Under the pieces are notes generated by a model, which saw nothing but the letters and a program-made list of their open reading frames with translations, was not told the origin of the DNA and ran no database searches. A program made the translations under genes and the position numbers. Positions 43,723-53,519 of a stretch of 64,000 nt of DNA are shown in pieces; the stretch's first letter is position 1, and the number at the start of each line of letters is the position of its first letter. The stretch lies in IMG/VR virus record IMGVR_UViG_3300022890_000019, positions 1-64,000 of that record, one strand, 5' to 3'. Source of the DNA: a virus.

Positions 43723-45729
43723 CTACTCTGTTGGATTTTCTGAACTTGTTGACTCTACAAGTTCTTTTTGAGCATTAATCTGATTCATTTGCTTCTGGGC
43801 TATATCTTGTGCTAACTGAGATACATCTTGGAAATGGTTTCCAAAGGAACTTATCTCTCCTTCTGTTACAGGGATATCAATTATCCATGGTTTCCATTCT
43901 TGATCTTTTAACGTTATTGTCTTTGTTGCACCACTCCATTTCCCATAACCTATCTTTCCATCAGCATCAATAAAATTCATTCTCTCATCTACCTTCTCCC
44001 AGCTTTCTTTAGGAACGTTAAATACAAATCTGTGAGTTTTTACTTTCTCCCCATATCTGTTAGCATGTTTCATATAGTAATCTTCTAACTTATCCATATC
44101 TTCCTGAGTAATTGTATGACCTGTTTCAGTACTTACATTAGCTCTTTTACTATATACTCGTAGTTCATCTGATATCTGTAGATTAATTGCTCTTATCTTA
44201 TCTTCTAGTTTGATATCATAATAAGTCTTCTCATGTCCAAAACCCATTTGTACATCAGGAACTCTTTGAGCTATTAGCATATCCCTCTCTTCAATTCTCC
44301 TACCAAGAGCAGGATCCATAAACACATAGTCATCATTAGTAGTTAACTTAACACCTATCTTCTCAGATTCTTTAGGTAACACTGTAGGAGAAGGATATTC
44401 TGTAACAACAGGTATCAAACCTCCTACCTGAATACCTAAGCCTTTAAAGTCATTTAAGTTAAGAGGATCACCATATGTCTGATATCCAAAATCACCAAAA
44501 GAATCATCTAATTTAATAGCATTAGAAGTACCTGCTACTTTATGAGCCTCTTGGTTAACATATGAATAATATTGATTAGTCTTCATAGACCATGTTCTAT
44601 ATCCTGGGATATCTTCTTTAGTATAGACATTGTCTTCTAATCCCTTAGATGAAATTGTTATAGCATCTTTCGAAGGAGTTACTAATTCCTGATCTATAAG
44701 AGTAGGTAAATCCCACTTACCCTTATCAACTGTTTTCTTTTTACCAAGAATCAGCTGATCATAACTCTCAACAAATCTATTCTGTAGATACTTTGCTTTT
44801 CTAGTATCTGCAAAATCCTTCTGGAAAGCAGCATAGTTAAACTCTTTCCCTTCAGAGATAGATCTGTATTCTTCCATAGCTGTCATGTAATCAAAGGCAC
44901 GTTTTAACTTAGGATCTGCTTCTACTGTACTTATGAAATCATTATAAGCAGCTTGAACAACTTGCTTGTTTCCAGAGATCTTTGTGATAGAATGCTTATT
45001 GCCTACATTATACTGATCATTTTTGTTAGCATTCAAGACCTCGGTAGGTAATTTACCATTTTTATCATAGAATCCAGATTGAGTAAATTTATCCTCATAC
45101 TTAATACCTTGAAAAGCATCATCATAAGCTGTAAACAATGCTTCCATATCAGGAGCACTATATCTTCTTAGCTCAGAACCCATAGGAATATCTCTCATTC
45201 TATCAAGATGTTCACTAACCTTCAAAGGTCTCACTATATCATTACCTTCTTTATCTTTAGCAGGTACATACTCAAAGCTACCATTATTAAAATAAGGATC
45301 ATTTTCATTAAGCTTGCCATCACTGATCTGTTCTACTGACTTATCATATATTTCCTTGTTCTGTTGTTGCATAGGAATAAGAGCTTCTATCTGATCCTTA
45401 GTAGAAGTATATTCAAATAAAGCAGTTTTTAAATCCTGAAATAAATTACCTTTTGTCATAACTCCAATAGGATCATTAGAGTCCATAGCTTCTAGGGCCA
45501 CTCTTCTTTGAACATCTTTATACTTCCTCTCTGCTGCTGATAAAGCATTCTTAGTCTCAAGACTCTGACGATATAACATCTTGTCTGTCTTAATAGTATC
45601 TTCTTTACTCTTACTACCACTTCCACCAGAACTTCTACCAGTAGATCCTATGGCAGCTAAGGGAGAAAGAATAGAAGAAGAGGGAAGTTTGTTTCCTTGG
45701 AATTGTGGGGATATAGAAAATAGTGCCAT
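43723..45729 (-). CDS. Internal virion / ejection protein candidate
   Basis: A 668-residue protein. The first 45 residues are Ser/Gly-rich and low in complexity. Helices with coiled-coil character follow (about 50-130), then a long mixed region. There is no signal peptide or enzyme motif. It sits directly before the giant gene, 26 bases away, in the region where crAss-like and podovirus-type genomes encode cargo proteins ejected with the DNA. That role is inferred from position and composition. Confidence 0.5.
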   Translation of the reverse strand: MALFSISPQFQGNKLPSSSILSPLAAIGSTGRSSGGSGSKSKEDTIKTDKMLYRQSLETKNALSAAERKYKDVQRRVALEAMDSNDPIGVMTKGNLFQDLKTALFEYTSTKDQIEALIPMQQQNKEIYDKSVEQISDGKLNENDPYFNNGSFEYVPAKDKEGNDIVRPLKVSEHLDRMRDIPMGSELRRYSAPDMEALFTAYDDAFQGIKYEDKFTQSGFYDKNGKLPTEVLNANKNDQYNVGNKHSITKISGNKQVVQAAYNDFISTVEADPKLKRAFDYMTAMEEYRSISEGKEFNYAAFQKDFADTRKAKYLQNRFVESYDQLILGKKKTVDKGKWDLPTLIDQELVTPSKDAITISSKGLEDNVYTKEDIPGYRTWSMKTNQYYSYVNQEAHKVAGTSNAIKLDDSFGDFGYQTYGDPLNLNDFKGLGIQVGGLIPVVTEYPSPTVLPKESEKIGVKLTTNDDYVFMDPALGRRIEERDMLIAQRVPDVQMGFGHEKTYYDIKLEDKIRAINLQISDELRVYSKRANVSTETGHTITQEDMDKLEDYYMKHANRYGEKVKTHRFVFNVPKESWEKVDERMNFIDADGKIGYGKWSGATKTITLKDQEWKPWIIDIPVTEGEISSFGNHFQDVSQLAQDIAQKQMNQINAQKELVESTSSENPTE

Positions 45730-45780
45730 CTTGTACGTTTTAAGAAGCGTGAATCAATAATTATCTATGTTCTGATGTCT

Positions 45781-45796
45781 TACCCTATAGAGGGTA
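45781..45796. other. Short perfect inverted repeat in an 85-base gap
   Basis: TACCCT-ATAG-AGGGTA forms a 6-bp stem with a 4-base loop in the gap (45730-45814) between the GroES-like gene and the 668-residue gene. No T-run follows on either strand, so termination is unlikely. It might be a processing site or an operator. Confidence 0.4.
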
Positions 45797-45814
45797 TATC
45801 GTTGATCTGAGAGC

Positions 45815-46249
45815 CTATTTAACCTTACAGACTAAATTGCGTTGGTGTATGTGATATGCTATAGTTGCATTGTGCATAATAACCTCTCCTAGGATACTCT
45901 TCATACTTAGATATACCTTATCACCTGGCTCACATATCATAGGATCTTCTTTACCATCTCCCATAAGAAGAGGGATACCTTTAGCTACCACGATAGCCTG
46001 TGAAGGGTTCTCCTCTGTATGTAGTCTCCACTCTTTTAGATCACTAGGTCTCTCATCTAGTCCTGGACTCATTACCAGCGTACTCTTAGTAATCTTTGGC
46101 TTAACCCTAAGAACAACATAGGTACCTGGGATAGGCTCTATATCTTTGAATCTGTCTACCAGCTCTTGGATTGTAATCTGTACCTCTTGTTCACTTGACT
46201 TCCTGCTGAACTTGTCAATGAAAATAACTGTTTCTTTTAAATCTCTCAT
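45815..46249 (-). CDS. GroES-like co-chaperonin (gp31-type) candidate
   Basis: The 144-residue protein follows the GroES beta-barrel plan. An early strand reads GTYVVLRVKPK, then a probable mobile loop, then AIVVAKGIPL where GroES has KVVAVG, then CEPGDKVYLSM matching the VKVGDKVLFSK segment. It ends in AYHIHQRNLVCKV, like the YLILRESDILAIV end of GroES. T4 gp31 and related phage proteins replace GroES to let GroEL fold the capsid protein. A gene in the late virion block fits this. Similarity is by pattern, not by search, and a different small beta-barrel is possible. Confidence 0.6.
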   Translation of the reverse strand: MRDLKETVIFIDKFSRKSSEQEVQITIQELVDRFKDIEPIPGTYVVLRVKPKITKSTLVMSPGLDERPSDLKEWRLHTEENPSQAIVVAKGIPLLMGDGKEDPMICEPGDKVYLSMKSILGEVIMHNATIAYHIHQRNLVCKVK

Positions 46250-46250
46250 C

Positions 46251-46565
46251 TTAGTTTGTATTTGTTAATGTTTCACCTAATAAAAATTCTCTTGATTTCA
46301 TATTTAAGGTAGCCTCTATAAGCCTCTTTACCTGAGCAACCTTCATAAAGACATAGTTACATGTAGCATCAGTAGTATAAACGATACATCCTTCAAAGAC
46401 TCCATTATTATAAGGAGACCACTCTGCTATCTTTACAATCTTCGTGATGTCAATATGCACAAAGCTATTGTAGTCACCTATATGTGGATCCCTACCCTGA
46501 GAGGTAAGCTCTTCTATCTCTTCAAAGGTACTGTTGTTCATCTTTATAGGAAGTCTGATATACAT
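46251..46565 (-). CDS. Small hypothetical protein of the late block
   Basis: A 104-residue alpha/beta protein that I do not recognise. Residues 30-75 look like a small beta-sheet (FVHIDITKIVKIAEW, CIVYTTDATCNYVFM), followed by a helix. It ends one base before the GroES-like gene, so the two are probably translated together. Confidence 0.5.
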   Translation of the reverse strand: MYIRLPIKMNNSTFEEIEELTSQGRDPHIGDYNSFVHIDITKIVKIAEWSPYNNGVFEGCIVYTTDATCNYVFMKVAQVKRLIEATLNMKSREFLLGETLTNTN

Positions 46566-46576
46566 AGTTGTAGGGT

Positions 46577-46762
46577 TTAAATTTCTTGCTTACCTTCTAC
46601 TGCTAGTAACTTGTGACCTTTGCCTTTACATTTAGGACACTTGCACTTACACATGGCACCATAAAAGTAATAAATATTTTTACAATGAGTACACTGTATG
46701 CTTTTACGATTACCTGCCCTGATCACTTTCTTTCCCTTTCTATCTGTCTTTAACCTTCTCAT
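46577..46762 (-). CDS. Small zinc-ribbon protein
   Basis: A 61-residue, very basic protein with CTHC near residue 24 and CKCKCPKC near 38-45, enough ligands for one or two zinc ions. Its start overlaps the stop of the 714-residue gene by one base. A nucleic-acid or late-transcription role would be typical, but no specific family is recognised. Confidence 0.6.
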   Translation of the reverse strand: MRRLKTDRKGKKVIRAGNRKSIQCTHCKNIYYFYGAMCKCKCPKCKGKGHKLLAVEGKQEI

Positions 46763-48906
46763 TAGCTAAATAGATAAGACATAATTCCTGCCATCCTTTT
46801 ACTTCTTGCTGCCTCCTTAATAACATCAGCTTGCAGTTGTTTCTGTGTTAGCTCTCCATAGATACTAGATCCTCTGGAAGATGCTGCATTCATAGCTGCG
46901 TCATTACTATAGATAGCCTGTTCCTTCCTAGTCTCGAACTTATCGAGCATATCTCTGTTAGCCCTGAAGATATCAAGGTTAAACATATTCTCTTTAAGGT
47001 CAAGCTCTGAGTTCATCCTGTTGTTCTCTATAGAAGACTTTATGTTTGCTCCTCCCACTCCCTGTTGTACCTTACTGATAGCATCAGCCCTGTTAGCAAA
47101 CAGTCCTGGGATAAGATCTGGTTGTCCTAGCCTTCTTAACTGATTAGCACTTGATATAAAGCCTTTATCTATCTCATTGATATAAGTGGTAGGATCTTCA
47201 AAATAAGGTCTATTACGAGGTAGTTTGATAGGAGATACACCTATAGGAGCATTCTGATTCATATTCCTCTTACGTGCCATAAAAGCATTAAAGAACTGGA
47301 CACCTGTATTGACTCCTTCTATTCCTGCAGCTATCTTAGAATTCTTTTTATACCTTGCATAAAGATCATCTTCTGGATTAACAGACTCTGGTAGAGTTGG
47401 TTTTGAATCCCTACCCTTCTTAATAACAGAACTGGTAGGAGCTTTTGTAGTTCCTGTAAAAGATGGATCAAAAGTAAATTCTCCTGCTGTCTTAATAGCA
47501 GCCTTTTTTCTATCTTCCTTTAATTTTATATCAGGACTAACCGGTTTACCAATCCGTCTTTCGTCAAACATATTATCTTCATATGCACCAAAAACTTCTC
47601 TTCCTTCTTTTTTATTTGCAAAAGGCTGTCCTGTATGTATATCATCTAATTTATCAAATAACATATAATTTGCGATAGAACCCTGAGAGAATTGTTTCTT
47701 TCTTTTTTTACCATCAGGAAAGAAAGTACCATCTTCAGCATTACTACTCATTGTAGGCATAGTAGCTATAATATCTTCTATAGGCATACCTGAGTTAAGC
47801 ATAGACATCTGATCATCATTAAAGATAGCATCACCTTTGTTTAAGGCTACTTTGTACTCTCCACCTTCTGCTTCTATAGGTCTTCCTCCTACTGACATAT
47901 TAATACCACCACCCTCATGTGAAGGTCCATAGATAGGACTTACGCCTGTGACGTATAATCCATTGTTTGCACGTCTTCTATTTTTTATCATAATATCGTT
48001 GTTTTTTTCAGGGAAGTATCCACCCATTCTTAATTGTGGTTTAGACCATCGTATCCCTTTATATTCAGCATCCTGCTCTATAGACCGTTGCTTTCTCCAT
48101 TCTTGTTGATTAGGAGAGCTGTCACCTTCTAGCCTTGGAAGTATCATTGCCCAGCTTGCTGCTGTAGCTGCAGGACTGATAGCATTACCTAGAAGACCTC
48201 CTAGCCTATGCATCTGTGTACCACCTATAATCATCCTGTTATATATAGACTCATTACCAAACTCTCCTATCTTGTTATTGAGCTTCATAAGTTTATCAAT
48301 AACTCCTTGTCGTATCATCTTTCCTGCTCCTCTTCTTGGATTAGGAACATAGGCACCATCTTTAGCAAACTTAGTAAACATTCCTCCTCTTGAAGGTAGG
48401 ATGTATACTCCACTCCTAGCATTCATCCCATCATCCATAGTACCAGTATCAAAATCAAAAGTACCACTCTCATAAGGTTCTGGAATACTATTGTCAATAT
48501 CAGCATCATCATAAGGTGTACTTAAATCAATATCACCTACACCTATACCTGCATCAGCACCTTCAGGTCTATATCCAGCATCCCAACTACTCTTACCTGG
48601 TGCTGATTCAGGACCATTACCTGTAGGCTTTATTTTATTCATCAGACTACCTGCAACAGAATTACCACCTGTCCATGCAGCAGTCATATCCAACATTCTC
48701 TGAGCATATTTGCCCATCCTCTCACCAGACTTATAGGTATTAGATTCTGATCCTGCAGAGGAACCTGAGAAGTTTCCTGCAGTACCGAAGTCCCCCCAAC
48801 TATTTTTCTGGTTGTCAAATATCTCAGTCTGTCCTCTACTCATAAAATTTGCTGATACTAAGGAACCAATTCCTTTTGCTGCACCGCCTATTATTGAACC
48901 AACCAT
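46762..48906 (-). CDS. Internal virion / cargo protein candidate
   Basis: A 714-residue protein. The start is glycine-rich and hydrophobic (MVGSIIGGAAKGIGSLV) and could meet a membrane. Gly/Asp-rich linkers follow. Near residues 320-360 is GPSHEGGGINMSVGGRPIEAEGGEY, a His-Glu-Gly-Gly pattern that recurs in internal proteins of Bacteroidota phages. The C-terminal ~150 residues are helical. It lies directly after the tail-stabilisation gene. An ejection or peptidoglycan-facing role is plausible; the exact biochemistry is not visible. Confidence 0.55.
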   Translation of the reverse strand: MVGSIIGGAAKGIGSLVSANFMSRGQTEIFDNQKNSWGDFGTAGNFSGSSAGSESNTYKSGERMGKYAQRMLDMTAAWTGGNSVAGSLMNKIKPTGNGPESAPGKSSWDAGYRPEGADAGIGVGDIDLSTPYDDADIDNSIPEPYESGTFDFDTGTMDDGMNARSGVYILPSRGGMFTKFAKDGAYVPNPRRGAGKMIRQGVIDKLMKLNNKIGEFGNESIYNRMIIGGTQMHRLGGLLGNAISPAATAASWAMILPRLEGDSSPNQQEWRKQRSIEQDAEYKGIRWSKPQLRMGGYFPEKNNDIMIKNRRRANNGLYVTGVSPIYGPSHEGGGINMSVGGRPIEAEGGEYKVALNKGDAIFNDDQMSMLNSGMPIEDIIATMPTMSSNAEDGTFFPDGKKRKKQFSQGSIANYMLFDKLDDIHTGQPFANKKEGREVFGAYEDNMFDERRIGKPVSPDIKLKEDRKKAAIKTAGEFTFDPSFTGTTKAPTSSVIKKGRDSKPTLPESVNPEDDLYARYKKNSKIAAGIEGVNTGVQFFNAFMARKRNMNQNAPIGVSPIKLPRNRPYFEDPTTYINEIDKGFISSANQLRRLGQPDLIPGLFANRADAISKVQQGVGGANIKSSIENNRMNSELDLKENMFNLDIFRANRDMLDKFETRKEQAIYSNDAAMNAASSRGSSIYGELTQKQLQADVIKEAARSKRMAGIMSYLFS

Positions 48907-48910
48907 AATG

Positions 48911-51900
48911 TTAAGATTTAGAGATTATAAAATTACTTATTACTTTCTTTATATAGATAGCCTGTGCGTCAGTAGTTGGATTGTACACTATAGTAACCTT
49001 CATCCAATGTCCTCTCATATCACTGCCACAATCATAGTCTTTGTCTTTAGAACGAGTCTCCACCACTACCGGTATCCTCCACTCGTTTTCTGTATACTCA
49101 GAGTGCTTCCAGAAACTAGCAGTGTCATTGTCACTCGTAAGGAAGACATATGATCCAAACTGTGATTCTGTCTCATAGGCAATACTATATAGGTCTTCTT
49201 TGCTCATCTCTATCTTTAGAGCCTGGAATATCTTTTCAAAGTCATATAGTGATTTATCCCCTTGCCTACCGTTAACAATGAACGAAAGCTTCAAAGGGTA
49301 CTTAGTGTCATAGAACTTGAGAAAGTTGTTAGAATCATGCTTAAACACTTCAGATGGGTTATTCTGCTCTAGTGTATAAAGATCATCTCTTATTCCAAGA
49401 TAAGCATAAGGAGTGAAAGACGCTTCACCTACAAAGGCATTGATAAGCTCATTATAGATAAGAGTGTTGTTATAACCTGCTAACTGAGGAGGATTAGGGA
49501 TACCATCACTATCAGTACTTGGAGTATCCTTTAAGCTATCAAATAAGAAGGTAAAGTATACCTCATCATATTTCTTATTATATCCTAAGACAATGCCAGT
49601 ACCATTAACAGGATCATCAGTTAGCTTACTCTTGATATCATTAAAAGAAGTTATCTGTGTCTTGTAGTCATTAAACCATTTAGCTAGAAGCTTGTTCTCT
49701 AGCAGGTCATTAGCAGATAGCATCCTTCTACCTGTCTGTGTAGATTTAGCAGCTATGATCCATACCACACTGTTAAGCCAGTCTACACCATAGATACCTT
49801 TAGGAGTCTTTATAATACCACTCATATGTTGAGAGCCAAACTCTGCTAGCTTCTTAAAGTAGGTAGGCAATAGCTCTACTGAGTCTGCAAGGAGTATCTC
49901 TCCTGAAGTAGTATCTGACTGTGTAACTCTTTCTTTGATAGGATGCTGGTTGATAGCATACTCTTGTATAGAAATAACATCATCAGAGAACTCTAAGAGC
50001 TTAATGATAGCTCCATACTCACTGTTCACATCTATCTTGTTGGAGAGAGCTATGCTTCTAAAAGAGTCAATGATGCTACCAGGAATATTTTTCGAAGAGT
50101 GATATATCCTTCCCGGCCTCTGGTTGTCATCTACCTCTGGAAGGTTAGAGTCATAACCCAGAAAATATTTACTTGGTAAGACATTATTGTATCCATCATT
50201 CACCTGAGTAGCTTCTACCAAAGCTGCAGGGATATCTCTTAACACTATCCAGCTCTGTAAGTTTTCATAAAAGTCTAAACACTTAGGAAAATAAGTATAT
50301 GTTATCTCATCATCACTAGGATCATAAGCTTTAACTTCATTACGCATATCTACATTTAAGAAATTCTCTGTAAATAGTCCTAAGCCCATACCATACTGAT
50401 ACCATATACCATTACCAGCTACAAACTCCCATCCATCACCACCCATGCCACTAATAGGATTTGTATTAGAAGCTGCATAGTCATAACCATTAAATCTATG
50501 TGATCTTATATATAATTTTGTAGGGAAGCAATCTCCTTTAAATATATTTATCGAAGTGTCATTGGTGATAGGTATAAAGTTACTTACAGGTTGGTAGATT
50601 TCTACAGTTGGATCAAAAGAGCTAACAACATCTAAAAAATAAGTATCATCAGGATTGTTAGCATAAAGGTTAACGACAAAGCCTGTAGATGGTAGAATAA
50701 GAGTCTGCTTTTCTACATTATCAAAATCTATAGCAGTAGTTATTCCTATATAAGATCCTGTAGCTAAACTTCTATTATAATAATAAGATGCCCCTGGTGA
50801 GGCTGCATATGTACTCCTCCCAGGAAGAGAAGAGGTAAAACGAGAAGGACCTTGCTCGGTACCTTTTTCTACAAAAACAGTATCTACATCCCATATTTCT
50901 TTATCAAAATGAATAGGATTAGTACTTAGTCTCTTTGGATCAAGACCCTCACCACAATTAACTTCCACTCCTATAGTAGCAGGCTGTATTTGTAAATTAC
51001 CAAGGACATACTCATTAATCCTTGGATTAAATGCTAATTTCAAATATGTATTAGTAGGAATACTCTTTATCTTTCCCATAGTCACATCTGGACAGAATAG
51101 CCCATATTTTTTAGGAGTCTTTATCGTTTTAAAATCACTTATTTTAGAAAGACTCTCTGTTCTTGATGCATAATATTTATAATTTGTACCATCAGGTGTA
51201 ACGGCACAGGGTAGATATCCCTTATATAATGGAATATTAAGATTCTGATCAGCATTATATGTCTTGTTCATACCAAATCCAGTAGCAGGATAAACAATGC
51301 CTCCAGGACTGTCAGCTTGTAATCCTTGATAGCATGGTAACAACATTCCCTGACAGATAAGATTCTTTATCCTCTCACCTCTTACTATCCTAAAGCCTGT
51401 AACTCCTTCGAAATCCTTTTCATTAAGATTATAGTATCCATTAGCAGAAGTAACGTCAAAGCGCACTCCTATAGATCTATTGATAGTATCTGACAATAAC
51501 CAGTCTCTTATCTGTACTAGTCCTACATCATTAGCTAAACCATTTACTCTTCCTAATACAGGATATGCTTCTGACTCGGTACCATCAGCAAATTGGTATA
51601 TTATAGCATAGGGATATATTTCACCTTTGGCCAGACCTACGAAATCTATTGTATTCTTAGGATTCTTAAAAGCACTTACCTGTGAATAGCCTTGTTGATG
51701 ACCCCAGAAGCTATCACCTCCTATATATGGACCAGAATCTACGAAATAATATGTGAGTTCCTGAGCATATTGTGCTAGCTTTTCTTTATCGTAACCATAG
51801 GAAGTCTTCTTCCAGTTACCACCATAATAGGTATTGTTTGCCTCCGTATGAGACTTGTTGATGTTATAAGGTATCCTAGGTGTGATAAGCTCAGCATAAG

Positions 51901-52882
51901 CGAGTACACTCTGTGCTTCTGTACCAAGGATAGTAATGTTTTTAGATTCTCCTGTAATAGGGAAAGACTTGTTGATAAGATACACGTCTCTTATAGCTGC
52001 AGCATTTTCTGTAGTAGCAGTATAGTGAAGTACTCCTATCTGGAAGTAAGCATAGGACTGATCCAGGTTTCTTACAGTAAAAGATATCTTCTTGTTAGTC
52101 TTGTTGACTACGTTGTTAAGCCAGTCTTTATATTGTGCTCCTGTAATGTCTGGTGCCTCAGTACCGTCAAAGACACTTATAACTCCATACTCTGAGACAA
52201 AGTGAGTACTGTTATAGTCTGCAGTAAGATACCTATAAAATAGAAAGTAATTACCAGGAGGCATCTCTCCACCATTGATGACAGAGAGACTATCACAATA
52301 GGGAATCTTTTTAGTAGAAGCGATAAGGTTTAAAGCACCGTCAAAGCTCTCTTCCGTATAATACCTTCCTACAGATTCACCAGTCTGCTTGAAGTTACTA
52401 TTTACCACCCTGATAGGATTGTGGAAGTCTGTAATATAGACATTAGCAGTATTGTCATAAGAGATACGTACAAAGACATCTGCATAATGCTGAGTAGACA
52501 TATTAAAAAGAGTAGACCTCAGCGAACCTACCTTCACATCATTACCAAAGTTATGAAAAGCCTTATATTCTCTTACAAAAGAAGTATTGGTAGCTAACCA
52601 TTGTTCAGGAGAAGGATAAGAACCTATCTCCCCATGTCCCGTATCATCATTACAAGAGACGATGTAGATTATACCATTATACTCAGAAGCACCGATCACC
52701 ATAAAGCCATCACTGACCTGGAAGTGCTTCTCATTACCTTTCATACCTGTGACAACTAAGCCCTGTCCTTCCTTGTTGATAACACGGATATTCAGTGTAG
52801 GGAAATCCCATGAATCAGGAGACCTTAGCATATAGTCAAGGTCAGTAGTTATACCTTTAGTAAATACGTTTTTATGATCCAT
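48911..52882 (-). CDS. Tail stabilisation protein (crAss Tstab-like)
   Basis: The 1323-residue protein begins with FTKGITTDLDYMLRSPDSW...TLNIRVIN, closely like the N-terminus of the large 'stabilization' proteins of crAss-like phages (KG-x-NTDxDPRL...NVR). The rest is beta-rich and Tyr/Asp/Gly-rich, as expected for a beta-propeller or beta-helical tail part that replaces the P22-type tail needle and hub. It starts 11 bases inside the end of the tail-tubular-like gene. This order, Ttub then Tstab, is a conserved Crassvirales arrangement. Confidence 0.75.
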   Translation of the reverse strand: MDHKNVFTKGITTDLDYMLRSPDSWDFPTLNIRVINKEGQGLVVTGMKGNEKHFQVSDGFMVIGASEYNGIIYIVSCNDDTGHGEIGSYPSPEQWLATNTSFVREYKAFHNFGNDVKVGSLRSTLFNMSTQHYADVFVRISYDNTANVYITDFHNPIRVVNSNFKQTGESVGRYYTEESFDGALNLIASTKKIPYCDSLSVINGGEMPPGNYFLFYRYLTADYNSTHFVSEYGVISVFDGTEAPDITGAQYKDWLNNVVNKTNKKISFTVRNLDQSYAYFQIGVLHYTATTENAAAIRDVYLINKSFPITGESKNITILGTEAQSVLAYAELITPRIPYNINKSHTEANNTYYGGNWKKTSYGYDKEKLAQYAQELTYYFVDSGPYIGGDSFWGHQQGYSQVSAFKNPKNTIDFVGLAKGEIYPYAIIYQFADGTESEAYPVLGRVNGLANDVGLVQIRDWLLSDTINRSIGVRFDVTSANGYYNLNEKDFEGVTGFRIVRGERIKNLICQGMLLPCYQGLQADSPGGIVYPATGFGMNKTYNADQNLNIPLYKGYLPCAVTPDGTNYKYYASRTESLSKISDFKTIKTPKKYGLFCPDVTMGKIKSIPTNTYLKLAFNPRINEYVLGNLQIQPATIGVEVNCGEGLDPKRLSTNPIHFDKEIWDVDTVFVEKGTEQGPSRFTSSLPGRSTYAASPGASYYYNRSLATGSYIGITTAIDFDNVEKQTLILPSTGFVVNLYANNPDDTYFLDVVSSFDPTVEIYQPVSNFIPITNDTSINIFKGDCFPTKLYIRSHRFNGYDYAASNTNPISGMGGDGWEFVAGNGIWYQYGMGLGLFTENFLNVDMRNEVKAYDPSDDEITYTYFPKCLDFYENLQSWIVLRDIPAALVEATQVNDGYNNVLPSKYFLGYDSNLPEVDDNQRPGRIYHSSKNIPGSIIDSFRSIALSNKIDVNSEYGAIIKLLEFSDDVISIQEYAINQHPIKERVTQSDTTSGEILLADSVELLPTYFKKLAEFGSQHMSGIIKTPKGIYGVDWLNSVVWIIAAKSTQTGRRMLSANDLLENKLLAKWFNDYKTQITSFNDIKSKLTDDPVNGTGIVLGYNKKYDEVYFTFLFDSLKDTPSTDSDGIPNPPQLAGYNNTLIYNELINAFVGEASFTPYAYLGIRDDLYTLEQNNPSEVFKHDSNNFLKFYDTKYPLKLSFIVNGRQGDKSLYDFEKIFQALKIEMSKEDLYSIAYETESQFGSYVFLTSDNDTASFWKHSEYTENEWRIPVVVETRSKDKDYDCGSDMRGHWMKVTIVYNPTTDAQAIYIKKVISNFIISKS

Positions 52883-53519
52883 CTCTCATCATTTTCTGTT
52901 GGATAGGCAAGTTGTGAATCTTCACTATCATATTGTATCTTATAATATTCAAATCATCAACCTCCTTACGAGTCTTGTGTCTGAAGTTGTTCTTAGCAGC
53001 AGAGATCTGTCCAGGTAACATCATAAGCCATCTCTCATACATGCTCTCCTTGAACTTACCCATGCCTACAGCTTCTTCCAGTATCTTAATCTTACAGTAT
53101 GTCTCACAAGCTTCTTGGTGCCAGGTGACTATCTGAGGAATACCGTCATTGTCTACATGGATACCTTTGTAGTTAAGGTATATGATATCTCCATCGTCAG
53201 GAGCATTACCATACTTGTCTTGTAAGTTATAAAGGTAAGAGCCATTGTTAGCTGCAGTAAGAGGATTTTCATTAGCTTCATAGATATCCAGGATACGAAA
53301 TACATTGCATGGAACTTTCACCAGGCCATTGATCTTCTCTATGCCTATACCCTGAAAGGGCTGCATAAGAGTAATATCTTTTATATGGTCTACTTCCAGG
53401 GTAGCACATAACCCTATAACAACATCCTCATCAAATTCTATGCTTTTATAGAGTTCACTTAGCGTACTCCATACCACAGAAGGACTCATAAATATTGTGT
53501 TATTTGCCATAGCGTACAT
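52872..53519 (-). CDS. Tail tubular / head-tail adaptor protein (Ttub-like)
   Basis: A 215-residue protein; the Met at codon 4 (53510) is an equally good start. It has IYLNYKGIHVDNDGIPQI followed by an EACETYCKIKILEEA helix. This is the pattern of the P22 gp4-like adaptor, called Ttub in crAss-like phages, which forms a ring under the portal. The position directly before the tail-stabilisation gene supports it. The 5' end overlaps the gene before it by 20 bases. Confidence 0.65.
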   Translation of the reverse strand: MYAMANNTIFMSPSVVWSTLSELYKSIEFDEDVVIGLCATLEVDHIKDITLMQPFQGIGIEKINGLVKVPCNVFRILDIYEANENPLTAANNGSYLYNLQDKYGNAPDDGDIIYLNYKGIHVDNDGIPQIVTWHQEACETYCKIKILEEAVGMGKFKESMYERWLMMLPGQISAAKNNFRHKTRKEVDDLNIIRYNMIVKIHNLPIQQKMMRDGS

